Source: Wallemia ichthyophaga EXF-994 (Eukaryota; Basidiomycota; Wallemiomycetes; Wallemiales; Wallemiaceae). Taken from it: DNA of 64,000 nt. The stretch covers positions 124,001 through 188,000 of the forward strand of contig NW_008806284.1 in NCBI RefSeq assembly GCF_000400465.1, read 5' to 3'. Below the pieces are notes generated by a model that did not search any database, was not told the origin of the DNA, and worked only from the letters and a program-made list of their open reading frames with translations. Of this stretch, positions 33,348 to 41,592 are shown one piece after another (positions within the stretch are counted from its first letter, which is position 1; each line of letters opens with the position of its first letter). Position numbers and translations under genes: made by a program.

Positions 33348-33458
33348 GGTGGTGCGGAGAGAAGACATGCACACGATTACCCAAGAGAAAGACAAAGAGA
33401 ATAAGAATAGAATATGAATAAGAAATGAATATATCTACTGCAACTGCACTGCAACTGC

Positions 33459-34562
33459 TTAAACACCCTGCAGAGAAGACGGGTGGGTCATAGCGACACC
33501 GACTTCACAGACATCCTTCAGTCTCCTGCTAACACAGTCCATCTGTCCCTGCAAGACGAGGCTGGGCAGTTTAGTTGGTTCTTGGGGGAGTTTGAAAGCG
33601 CGTGCAATGTCAGCCTCACTGAGAGCACCGAGTCCCTGGCTAGCACGCTGTTGCTGCAGCTTGCTAATTTGACCCTCAACCTTGCTCCTCTCTCTGAGTG
33701 CGTGTCTGTGGGCGAAAGCGAGCTGCGACTGCTCGTCTCTGTACGCATCGACGCTGTCGACCAGGCTGTCTACGTTGCCCTGCAGTGGGGACTCGAGGTT
33801 GATCTCAAGTGTTTTGGAGGGGTTGCGGGCGAGAGTGGTGCGTTTGTCCAAGTGTTGAGCATGAGGAGTGGCCAGGGACTGTACATACGCGCTGGTCAGC
33901 GCCGACGCCTTGATTTCCACGGGAAACTCGATGAGGATTTGGTGGAAAGTGAGCTGGTTCTCGGTAAGACACCTCTCAGTGAACTGGTTATTGCGAAGAG
34001 CGTGAACAAAGTGCTCAGCAAGTCTGTATGCTCTGAGGTTGAGATTGCCGTTGCGAGCGGAAGATTGGTCGTACACCAATACGAAGCCCTTGTTCTTGCC
34101 GAGACCACTGAGGAGTGGCGCGTAGCTGATTAGAGTCTCGCTAATGGTGGCACCATACTCTACAGCCATGTACACAGCGACAGGCTGGTCATCGAGGTCA
34201 GCGTCGTGGAGGTTACGACACATTTTGGCGTTGTATTGGTTGCGCAGAATTTTGGCTTTGCGCTCGTCTTCTTCGGAAGAGCCGAGGAATGGCTGGTAGG
34301 AGGGGAAGGCGTTGGAAATCTCGAGCGTCTGGAGTAAATCGAGGCCGAGACAAATGCCGGTGGAGCTTGTACCGGCTTCAGAGGCATGTTTGGCAATCTT
34401 GGACAGAGCGAGGCTGTCGACGGAGATTTTGTCGACAGGTGCAGAATCGTGGACAGCGTTCTGGAGATGAAGAGGAAGAGATATGCGGTGATCGTTGTCG
34501 TGTTGAGCAGCCAAAGCATTCTGCGAGGCTTCTTTCGCGGCGAGTCTCGAGGCTAACGACAT
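33459..34562 (-). CDS. Translation initiation factor eIF3 subunit h
   Basis: Single exon, 367 aa. The MPN domain comes first: ISVDSLALSKIAKHA, then GICLGLDLLQTLEISNAFP, RNLHDADLDDQPVAVY and the SLLSGLGKNKGFVLVYD-like strand (here APLLSGLGKNKGFVLVYD). It lacks the JAMM zinc ligands, as expected for eIF3h, so it is structural and not a protease. The C-terminal half (LRNNQFTERCLTENQLTFHQ, HALRERSKVEGQISKLQQQR) has the helical pattern of the family. It helps build the eIF3 octamer that recruits mRNA to the 40S subunit. Its presence shows the organism keeps the full eIF3, unlike budding yeast. Its ATG lies 44 bp from that of divergent IDI1. Confidence 0.85.
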   Translation of the reverse strand: MSLASRLAAKEASQNALAAQHDNDHRISLPLHLQNAVHDSAPVDKISVDSLALSKIAKHASEAGTSSTGICLGLDLLQTLEISNAFPSYQPFLGSSEEDERKAKILRNQYNAKMCRNLHDADLDDQPVAVYMAVEYGATISETLISYAPLLSGLGKNKGFVLVYDQSSARNGNLNLRAYRLAEHFVHALRNNQFTERCLTENQLTFHQILIEFPVEIKASALTSAYVQSLATPHAQHLDKRTTLARNPSKTLEINLESPLQGNVDSLVDSVDAYRDEQSQLAFAHRHALRERSKVEGQISKLQQQRASQGLGALSEADIARAFKLPQEPTKLPSLVLQGQMDCVSRRLKDVCEVGVAMTHPSSLQGV

Positions 34563-34606
34563 GATGGATGGTTGTGGTTAACGTTCAAGGGGAAAGAGAA
34601 ATAAAA
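34563..34606. promoter_or_regulatory. 44-bp divergent intergene eIF3h / IDI1
   Basis: Only 44 bp separate the two start codons, so the promoters must overlap each other or reach into the opposite coding region. The stretch contains a GA-rich run on the IDI1 side. No core element can be assigned. Confidence 0.5.
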
Positions 34607-35309
34607 ATGGAATTATCAAAGGAGGAATATGACAGTGAGCAGATCAGGTGGGTTGGCTGTGTCTTTATCGGTGGTCTTCTCTGATTGGTCAAGGCTTATG
34701 GAGGAACGGTGCATACTGCTCAACCCAGATGATTCAATTGCTGGGGATGTTTCAAAGAAGGAATGTCATCTCATGTCGAATATAGAGAAAGGAATGCTTC
34801 ATAGGGCTTTCTCAACTTTCTTATTCCGAGAGAGTGATGGCAGGTTACTCATGCAGAAACGTGCCCAAGAGAAGATAACTTTCCCTGGTTTATGGACAAA
34901 CACCTGCTGTAGTCATCCACTCAGCGTTGTTAGCGAGATGGATGGCGTTCTCGGCGGCAAAAGAGCAGCAGTTAGAAAGTTAGATCATGAATTGGGGATT
35001 AACCAGATCAACGTCGATGACCTCGACTTCCTCACTAAAATTCACTACTTGGCGCCTTCAGATGGCCTTTGGGGGGAACATGAGATTGACTACATATACT
35101 TTGTCAAGAAAGATGTCTCTGTGGAGGTGAATGAAAACGAAGTCAGTGATATTAGATGGGTTAGCGTGGATGAGTTGAAGGAGATGCTGTCAGATGGTTA
35201 CTCCCAGTTCACCCCATGGTTTAGGATTATCGTTGAAAATTTTCTATTCAAGTGGTGGGAGAAAGGGGCAGAAGCCAGTCAAGATGGTTTGTTACACCGA
35301 CTCATTTAA
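34607..35309 (+). CDS. IDI1: Isopentenyl-diphosphate delta-isomerase (type I)
   Basis: Two exons: 34607-34647 and 34694-35309, joined by a 46-nt intron; 218 aa. The intron reading gives MELSKEEYDSEQ then IRLMEERCILL, matching the family N-terminus; reading straight through (ATG 34629) would give an unrelated hydrophobic start. It interconverts IPP and DMAPP for ergosterol and other isoprenoids. The Nudix-like fold shows CHLMSNIEKGMLHRAFS with metal-binding His residues, the catalytic Cys in TNTCCSHPL, and the catalytic Glu in WGEHEIDY. The stop codon overlaps the 3' end of the convergent MED21 gene by 18 bp. Confidence 0.94.
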
Positions 35310-35639
35310 GAAGTTTGAAATGTGATTGAGTAGTTTTGAGGAAGTGTTTGTCGTTGTGATGTAATCTTGGTTGTTGTTCTCCGTAGTGTGGTTGGTTGTA
35401 GTGGGGAGATGATCAACCAACACCTTGAATTGGTTAGACTGTTTAATCAAATCGGTTGTGAGTTCGAATATGGCTGAGTGTAGTTCATTCTCATTTAATT
35501 GATTTGGGTTGCTGTGAGTAATATCAAATTCTTGGTTTACTTGTTTAAACTGCGATTTATCTGTAGCGAAATTGATTGTTGAGTAGATGACCATTATAAT
35601 ACTATCCAGTGTGAGCTGCATCTGCGTCAGTCTGTCCAT
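35292..35639 (-). CDS. MED21: Mediator subunit Med21 (Srb7)
   Basis: Single exon; from ATG 35639 it gives 115 aa beginning MDRLTQMQLTLDSI, the family's start; a second ATG two codons upstream (35645) is also in frame. The hydrophobic N-terminal helix, the FATDKSQF spacer and the ELTTDLIKQSNQFKVLVDHLP helix near the middle match Med21, which heterodimerises with Med7 in the hinge of the Mediator middle module. The C-terminal half is Asn/Thr-rich. The 3' end overlaps IDI1 coding sequence (35292-35309) and the 5' end is 43 bp from the ERF2-like start. Confidence 0.82.
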   Translation of the reverse strand: MDRLTQMQLTLDSIIMVIYSTINFATDKSQFKQVNQEFDITHSNPNQLNENELHSAIFELTTDLIKQSNQFKVLVDHLPTTTNHTTENNNQDYITTTNTSSKLLNHISNFLNESV

Positions 35640-35682
35640 TTCCATTTTATACGTTGATGATGGCTGTTGGTTGTCAACGTCG
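35640..35682. promoter_or_regulatory. 43-bp divergent intergene MED21 / ERF2-like
   Basis: 43 bp separate the proposed ATGs of MED21 and the DHHC gene. It is the second such pair within 1.1 kb. Promoter elements must extend into coding sequence on at least one side; none is individually recognisable. Confidence 0.4.
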
Positions 35683-36873
35683 ATGAGCCTCTTACCTCAT
35701 AACGCTTTCTACAACGCATCGAGGTATCGTAACAGCAATTCCATAAAGCTAGCTGGCTTGACTGGCGGTGATCTTGATATCCGTGGTGATAGTGATGGCG
35801 ACACACACACACAAACAACCGCACCAACTCACCCTGCCATCTCCACTACCACCGCGACCCGTTCCCTTTCTTCTGTTTCTTCTACTCCCCCTCCAGACTT
35901 CTCTAGCTCCCCTCGAACCATCCCCATCCGCAGAAACAACCGTCTTCTGCGCAACTACCAGCTATCCCCCGCCAATCTACGTTTCTGTTGCTCTGGCCAT
36001 ATTGTTACCAGCAAAGACAACCCAATTCCCTTCATCTGTTCCATTTTCCTCGTTTTGGCCATCCCCGCTGTCTTCTTTGGTCGGATAGGCGTTGACTTAT
36101 GGTACACGCTCTCCCCCGCCGTACCTATCATAGCTGCGTATTTAACCCTTTTAGTCTGGTGCTCCATGTTCAAAACTGCCTTTGCAGATCCAGGTGTTCT
36201 ACCCGTCGACATTGACAAGAACGCTGTCGACACATTCCCCCGCGATGTTTCTCTGCGCCATACGCATTTCCTCTCACTCAAATACTGCGAAACGTGCCAC
36301 ATATATCGCCCTCCACGCGCGAGTCACTGTCGTCTCTGCAACAGCTGCGTCGACGGTATAGACCACCACTGCTCCTTCCTCAACATATGCATAGGACGAC
36401 GCAACTACCCGTCTTTCCTAACTTTCTGCGGTCTGACAGTGGTGACACTCGCTTACTACACCGCCTTCGCTGCGGTGCACCTCTACCAACTTACGCAGGA
36501 CACGCGCGTGTCGACCTCGCAGTCCTTCGGTGGGGCATTGCGTCAGGATCCCGCTAGTGCCGTCGTGTTCGTAGTTGCAATACTCTTTCTCATTCCCCTC
36601 GCTTTCCTTCTCGCTTACCACGCACGTCTCACTCTCATCAATAGCACCACTATCGAACAGCTTCGAGAGAAGGCTGTCGATAGGGCTAGGAAGGATGGTG
36701 AGCTAGGAGGTGGAGGTGAGAACCCATTTGTTGGTGACGATTCTAACCCTTTTTCCCTTGGCCCTGTCGCTAATGTCCAGTGGATGGCTTTTCGCCCTGG
36801 CTCCAATTATTCCCATGCACGCTTCTCGGCGGTTGCTCAACGCGATGCTAGAAGGGGTGGTGGAGGTGTTTAA
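35683..36873 (+). CDS. ERF2: ERF2-like DHHC palmitoyltransferase
   Basis: Single exon; from ATG 35683 (MSLLPHNAF) 396 aa. The frame is open to ATG 35587, but that would overlap MED21 coding sequence. After a Ser/Thr/Pro-rich N-terminus come RFCCSGHIVTSKDNPIPF and two membrane helices, then the cysteine-rich domain with KYCETCHIYRPPRASHC and the catalytic DHHC (IDHHCSFLNICIGRRNY), then two more helices. The arrangement and the CCSGH block fit the Erf2/ZDHHC9 clade, which palmitoylates Ras at the ER with Erf4. The usual PWVNNCIG after DHHC is SFLNICIG here. Short CATTACCCT-type repeats lie in its 3' flank (36900-36956). Confidence 0.85.
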   Translation: MSLLPHNAFYNASRYRNSNSIKLAGLTGGDLDIRGDSDGDTHTQTTAPTHPAISTTTATRSLSSVSSTPPPDFSSSPRTIPIRRNNRLLRNYQLSPANLRFCCSGHIVTSKDNPIPFICSIFLVLAIPAVFFGRIGVDLWYTLSPAVPIIAAYLTLLVWCSMFKTAFADPGVLPVDIDKNAVDTFPRDVSLRHTHFLSLKYCETCHIYRPPRASHCRLCNSCVDGIDHHCSFLNICIGRRNYPSFLTFCGLTVVTLAYYTAFAAVHLYQLTQDTRVSTSQSFGGALRQDPASAVVFVVAILFLIPLAFLLAYHARLTLINSTTIEQLREKAVDRARKDGELGGGGENPFVGDDSNPFSLGPVANVQWMAFRPGSNYSHARFSAVAQRDARRGGGGV

Positions 36874-36899
36874 GTGTGGCTCTAGCTGCTCTGGTTACT

Positions 36900-36956
36900 T
36901 TCATTACCCTGATTACACTCATTACCCTCATTACCCTCACCAACCCACTCATTACC
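36900..36956. repeat. Degenerate CATTACCCT repeat
   Basis: Five or so imperfect copies of a CATTACCCT-like unit lie directly after the ERF2-like stop codon, probably in the 3' UTR. They resemble telomere-type sequence only superficially and the array is short. Confidence 0.7.
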
Positions 36957-37123
36957 ATAGAATTGTACTATCTATATCTGCGATACCTACCATTCCTACA
37001 CTAATACAACATTTAATGCGCAATAACCCAAAATTAAAATTTGCTACATCGCGTCATAGGAGATTGACGCGTCGCGTCGCGCGTTGACCAACACAACGAA
37101 AGAAGCGAGAGAAAGGGGGAAGA

Positions 37124-38002
37124 ATGAGCGAGAAGGCAGTAAACGCGAACAGCAACAATAGCGCCATCAACTACGCAAATTATGCATCAGAATTCCTCAC
37201 GTGCCATCTAGGCTACACGCCGCTGGCGCTAGTGGACGACTATGTGAACCACTTCAATGAGCCGGTGGGGGGGATAATGGATGCGATAGAAGATTTCTTC
37301 GTTGCGCTGCTAGCTGAGCAGGGGCTGGACCTCGATGGGGATGGGCGCGTACAGGGCGAGGTGCGCGCGGGCATACACCGTCTTCAAACCCTCCTCGAGC
37401 ATCTAATCGATAAGAACGTAGACAAACTCGAGATATACCTCCTCCGCAACATCCTCACTCTCCCCTCTGAGCTCGCGTGCGTTCCCACCGCGTTTCTCCC
37501 TCACTACCGGGAGCTGGATCTGGAGGCGGCGGGCCAAGGCGCAGACGACCACGATTCCGACACAAACGCGCTGGAAATAAGCCTGGATGGCAAACGGGGC
37601 GAATTGGCTAGGCTGGAGAAGATTAACCGGCGTTTACGCGCAGTCGAGAGGGGGAAGAAGCGCACTGTGGATCGCTCGCTTGCTCAATCTACCCACCGTA
37701 AAGCCCTCCTCGCCCAACTAGCAAGCGTCGCCGACAGACACGTCACCCTCGCTGCTAATGTCCGCTCCATGCATAGCTCCCACCTCCTCCTCAAGGATGC
37801 TGAGCCATTTGGTGTCGTTTTGGGTGGTGCGCAGGATCCACAGGATTCACAGCACTCCTCCCATCCCTGGCAATCCGGTCGCATCGGCTACCTTAATTGG
37901 CAGACTAGCCGGCTCGTGAGCGACGAAGGCGTCGGGTTCGTCAAGGGCCAGCTCGAGCACGTCGCTGCAGTTGGCGATTTACAGCGGTTGCTCGGTGTTT
38001 GA
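37124..38002 (+). CDS. MIS12: Kinetochore protein Mis12 (Mtw1)
   Basis: Single exon, 292 aa. The N-terminal family signature is clear: FLTCHLGYTPLALVDDYVN followed by AIEDFF, then the helix GIHRLQTLLEHLIDKNVDKLEIYLLRNIL. A coiled-coil region follows (residues about 155-225). Mis12 is the scaffold of the MIND/Mis12 complex that ties CENP-C and CENP-T at the inner kinetochore to Ndc80. The start fits the family and lies in a short 5' leader. Coding DNA is GC-rich. No partner gene of the complex is nearby. Confidence 0.85.
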   Translation: MSEKAVNANSNNSAINYANYASEFLTCHLGYTPLALVDDYVNHFNEPVGGIMDAIEDFFVALLAEQGLDLDGDGRVQGEVRAGIHRLQTLLEHLIDKNVDKLEIYLLRNILTLPSELACVPTAFLPHYRELDLEAAGQGADDHDSDTNALEISLDGKRGELARLEKINRRLRAVERGKKRTVDRSLAQSTHRKALLAQLASVADRHVTLAANVRSMHSSHLLLKDAEPFGVVLGGAQDPQDSQHSSHPWQSGRIGYLNWQTSRLVSDEGVGFVKGQLEHVAAVGDLQRLLGV

Positions 38003-38135
38003 GAGGGATGTACTATGTCGTATTCGCTAGACTGCTAGATTGTAACATGATTGCTTGAGATTGTTGTATGTATTTATAACTTTATTTGATTACATTTGAT
38101 TCTGTTCATCTGTAGCCCGAGTTTTATCTATCGTA

Positions 38136-39626
38136 ATGACGCCGACGCCGACGCCGACTCGAAAACGGAAAGCACCGCCCGGTCCACTCTACGTGGTGCG
38201 CTCACACGAGCACAGCGTCACGCAGGTATCGCTCGCGCCCACAGCGCACCACCTCGTCAGCGGGGATGACGGGGGAGGTGTGTGCATCACGTCTCTGCGC
38301 ACCATGCGCTGCGTGCGGCAATGGGCGGCTCACAGCGACAGTGTCCTCACTTTGCAGTGGCTAGATAACTACACGCTTCTCTCACACGGCCGAGATAATC
38401 TGGTTAAGGTTTGGAGCGTGTCTGGGGCGTGCGGTGACAGCGACGACAACAACGACAACAACGACAGCGACGACACATACACTCCACCTCCCCTAACGCA
38501 CGAGTTTCACGTCAATGCACTCAATTTTTGTAATGTCAGTGCGTGCACGGTGCAGACACAGACACATGCACAGACACAGGCACAAACGCTCTGGGTAGCA
38601 GCTCCACATCTGGCAGATTCAGCGAGGGTGAGTGCCAAGTGCCAAGTGCTAAATGGGCACAGCGAGCACTCTGACGGAGACGCGCACACGCAAGCACATA
38701 CTCACACACGCTCACACACGCACAGATTGATGTCTGGGAGTTACCATCGACGAAACGCGTACACCGCTCCATTGGTGTGGGTGAAATTAGCCACTTTCAC
38801 TATCCAGACGGTCGCGGCGAAGCTAAGACAGGTGGGTGAAGTGTTGGAGTGGTTGAGCGGCTTTGCGAGGCGCATCTCACCCTTTCCTCGCATTTTATAT
38901 CTCACCCTCTCTCCACAGGTCTCTGCATGGCGCTGGAGATGTATGAATATAGTCAGTGTCGGCAGCACGAGCAAGAGCAGGAGCACACACCCTCTCTCAG
39001 ACTGCTGGCGGCTTACGAAGACGGCAGCTTGGTGCTTTTTGAACTGGGTCACTCTCGCTGGATCCAGCTCTGGCGCGTGCGTTTGCACAACGAGGCTAGT
39101 AAGTGGGGCTGTTATCAGCCGAGCTGAGCTGAGCGTCTTGGCGCCGTTGCTGACTTCTCGCTCAGTCATGGACTTGTGCGTCACAAGCGATAAGCGTTAC
39201 GCGTATACTGTCAGTGTCGATAGGTGTGTTGCCAAGTATGATTTGAGGGATGGGCGAGATGTGCAAGACGTGCAAAGGGTGCCAAAGGTGCAGCATAAAC
39301 AAAGCACTTCAGAGATACCCCTCGCAACCCCTCTCACACACTCCTACACCACCAAATCGAATGGCCATTCGAGCATTAGCGTGCGCATGGATGGGAGGGT
39401 GCTCGCTGTTGGCTGCTGGAACGGTAGTGTCGAGCTGTATTCAACCAAAAGCATGAAACTCGTTGGTGTACTGGATATGCATCGCCAGTCTGTGTCAGCG
39501 TTGACCTTTTCGACTGTCAACTCACGTGATATACTTGATGACGGCATTATTGAGGCTCCTCTAAACGCACTTCTAGTCACTGGTGGTCGTGATGAGCGGG
39601 TAGCTATCTACGAGATTGACTTGTGA
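38136..39626 (+). CDS. ASA1: WD40 protein, ASTRA-associated Asa1-like
   Basis: Four exons: 38136-38627, 38726-38831, 38919-39098 and 39166-39626; 412 aa. WD-type blades begin at HEHSVTQVSLAPTAHHLVSGDD, with later blades ending VKVWSV and VELYSTKS, and a last GGRDERVAIYEIDL. This layout (a short propeller with a HxxxV start and a C-terminal GRD..I..YE) matches Asa1/GNB1L, which works with the TTT/ASTRA machinery that matures PIKK kinases. The introns (98, 87 and 67 nt) are the longest in the window apart from one 66-nt GNAT intron, and the first is full of CACA repeats. An acidic DDNNDNND insert lies in exon 1. Confidence 0.75.
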   Translation: MTPTPTPTRKRKAPPGPLYVVRSHEHSVTQVSLAPTAHHLVSGDDGGGVCITSLRTMRCVRQWAAHSDSVLTLQWLDNYTLLSHGRDNLVKVWSVSGACGDSDDNNDNNDSDDTYTPPPLTHEFHVNALNFCNVSACTVQTQTHAQTQAQTLWVAAPHLADSARVSAKCQVLNGHSEHSDGDAHTQAHTHTRSHTHRLMSGSYHRRNAYTAPLVWVKLATFTIQTVAAKLRQVGEVLEWLSGFARRISPFPRILYLTLSPQVSAWRWRCMNIVSVGSTSKSRSTHPLSDCWRLTKTAAWCFLNWVTLAGSSSGACVCTTRLVSGAVISRAELSVLAPLLTSRSVMDLCVTSDKRYAYTVSVDRCVAKYDLRDGRDVQDVQRVPKVQHKQSTSEIPLATPLTHSYTTKSNGHSSISVRMDGRVLAVGCWNGSVELYSTKSMKLVGVLDMHRQSVSALTFSTVNSRDILDDGIIEAPLNALLVTGGRDERVAIYEIDL

Positions 39627-39674
39627 ACGCTGAAAGATGTAAAATATGTATGTGAATATGTACAGGTATCCATG

Positions 39675-39735
39675 TGTCCATGAGTGAATGTGTCCATGAG
39701 TGAATGTGTGTGTGTGTGTGTGCGTGTGTTGTGGT
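39675..39735. repeat. 16-bp tandem duplication plus TG repeat
   Basis: TGTCCATGAGTGAATG occurs twice head to tail (39675-39706), followed by a run of TG dinucleotides and a TGCGTGTGTTG tail. It lies between the convergent ends of the Asa1-like gene and the next gene. Confidence 0.85.
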
Positions 39736-39798
39736 TGTTGACCGTCGTCTATTGGGAGTCCTGGAAAAGTGAGACAAAGATATAAAAACCACGTCAAA

Positions 39799-40328
39799 TT
39801 AATGTATCTCGTCATGCGAGTTCTGGCTGCTTCTTAGCAGATTGGATTGAGAGTGGTTGTTGTTGTTGCCGAATAGCGGTGCCACAAATTCATCGAGGAG
39901 GAGAGTGGAGTTGGGTCTAGTAGGTGAGTAGAGTGTTTCTGGTCTCGGGAGGTAGTTGTTGTCCGTTTTGATACGCGGGAGTGGCCTCGGTAGTCGTTGC
40001 TCGAGGTCAATAGCGCTGTCTTTGCTGTGCTCACTCCCGTCGCTGCCCTTCTCCACCACCTCTTCCACATTCTCGCGCCTGGTATTTGGTTTCCTCTTGT
40101 TGAAGCCGCGATAGAAGTTGTCTGGATCTGATGCATGTTAGCATAGCGGCCAACATAATTCGCCTGATACTCACAATACGACTGACTGTCCTTATGGTGC
40201 TTCGGCGTGCGCTTGACATATTGCTGCACGCCCCACATTACCAACATCAGAAAGAGGAGGATACCTACGATAATAGCAACAATTATCGCGGGGAAGTACT
40301 TGTTGTCTGGATTTGTCACGTCGCCCAT
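39799..40328 (-). CDS. Hypothetical single-pass membrane protein
   Basis: Two exons on the minus strand: 40328-40175 and 40127-39799, with a 47-nt intron; 160 aa. After a short polar start (MGDVTNPDNKYF) there is one strong membrane helix (residues 13-34, AIIVAIIVGILLFLMLVMW), then a long basic and Pro/Asn-rich tail (RRENVEEVVEKG, RPLPRIK, NNNNHSQSN). No signal peptide, no enzyme motif. The N-terminus is probably outside the cytosol by the positive-inside rule. I do not recognise the family; the intron and good splice signals make it a real gene. Confidence 0.65.
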
Positions 40329-40665
40329 TTAATTTATCAATGCAACTTGGACGCACGCTCTTGAGGACGTGAATATCGGACGCGGTAATTGGTAATTTTT
40401 TTGACAAAAAGCGTATTTCAGCGGCTGTAGAGTGGTTTAGGGTGTTATTGACAGTTTATTTGTACTATACGCGTGCTTTCCATTCGGGGCTTTTTGGAAA
40501 TTTGTTTGGCTAAAAATGGAAGGCGGTGATCTACACGCGGATATAAACGCTAATCTATGCGCTGACCACTTCCACTCAATACTTTTCCATCTTTGAGGAC
40601 ATGAGGACGCCGCCTTAACTTTGTAACTGAATTGGATCGGTGTCAGTGCGTAATTGTGTGAGTGC
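40329..40665. other. Divergent intergenic region
   Basis: 337 bp between the start codons of the hypothetical membrane protein (minus) and the steroid-reductase-like gene (plus). It must contain both promoters. A short run of T (40397-40402) is visible, but nothing I can name; no ORF or RNA gene is supported. Confidence 0.5.
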
Positions 40666-41507
40666 ATGAATATGGACTATTATACCACGTGCAACACTCT
40701 TCTCAAGGTATTCTGGGTTCTCGGGCCATTTGCTTTATTCTACGATGCCCCATTTGGAAGATTTGGGGATGGTGCTAGCAGGTTTAGCCTGAATGGTGGG
40801 TATGGGTGTGGTTTACTCTCCTCTAACCAGCCACAGGCAGAATTACATGGTTTATAATGGAGTTGCTGTCGCCGCTGTCTTTCGTAGCAGCTGTGGGCAC
40901 TAGTGTTAGTACTCCACTCAACACCCTTCAAACCACAGCCACAGCCCTCTTCCTCGCACATTACCTCAATAGAGCTGTAATCTACCCACTTCTGAGCCCC
41001 TCTTCATCCCCATCCCACTTGCTGGTACTTGTATCTGCAGCCACATTCAACATAGCCAATGGCAGCCTGCAGGGGAAATATATAGCCGAACTAGATGTTT
41101 TTGATGGATTCGGCCGCATTGGTGTATTTGGAATACTCCTTACGCTGCTTGGATTCGCTGGAAACGTCTACCACGATTCAATACTCTTCAAGATAAAGAG
41201 GGAGTGTAACGGCGGCTATGAAATTCCCCAGCGTGGCCTATTCAAACATATCAGCTATCCAAATTACTTTTGGTGGGTGCTGTGTGTTTACCAGGTTACG
41301 TCACTAACCAACACAACCAGCGAATGGATCGAATGGTCGGGATACGCACTATTCACCCACTCTACAAGCACAAAAGATCCTCCAATCATGTTCATAATCG
41401 CTCTCCTCGCTACAATGGCCCCACGCGCATACAAAGGTCATCAGTGGTACAAATCCAACTTCAAGTACCCAGAATCGCGCAAGATTGTAATCCCGTGGCT
41501 CTTTTAA
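40666..41507 (+). CDS. Steroid 5-alpha-reductase (SRD5A/DET2)-like membrane reductase
   Basis: Two exons, 40666-40799 and 40841-41507, with a 41-nt intron; 266 aa. Splicing joins APFGRFGDGASRFSLNG to GITWFIMELLSPLSF, as in DET2-type proteins. Several membrane helices follow, and the C-terminal catalytic segment has the family pattern: NGSLQGKYIAE, then GNVYHDSILFKIKRE, IPQRGLFKHISYPNYFWW and the final YKSNFKYPESRKIVIPWLF. The family uses NADPH to reduce enone bonds of steroids or of polyprenols and very-long-chain enoyl-CoA; the fungal substrate is not known from sequence. ATG 40666 is preferred; 40672 is a close alternative. Codirectional with the sphingolipid methyltransferase 85 bp downstream. 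Confidence 0.82.
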
Positions 41508-41592
41508 GTGGCCACGTACAAATAAATTGATTTATCACCAAATGTCCTCTTGCACCTTTACGCCAATCATCCATCTCAACAAATCCTAAGAA

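Noticed and set aside
33483-34133. 216-aa plus-strand ORF antisense to eIF3h
   Set aside because: Shadow of a conserved gene; no domain of its own.
34629-34693. IDI1 start at ATG 34629 reading through the intron
   Set aside because: It gives an unrelated hydrophobic prefix; the spliced start MELSKEEYDSEQIRLMEE fits the family.
36900-36956. Possible interstitial telomere repeat
   Set aside because: Units are irregular CATTACCCT-like, few, and within a 3' flank; not a telomere array.
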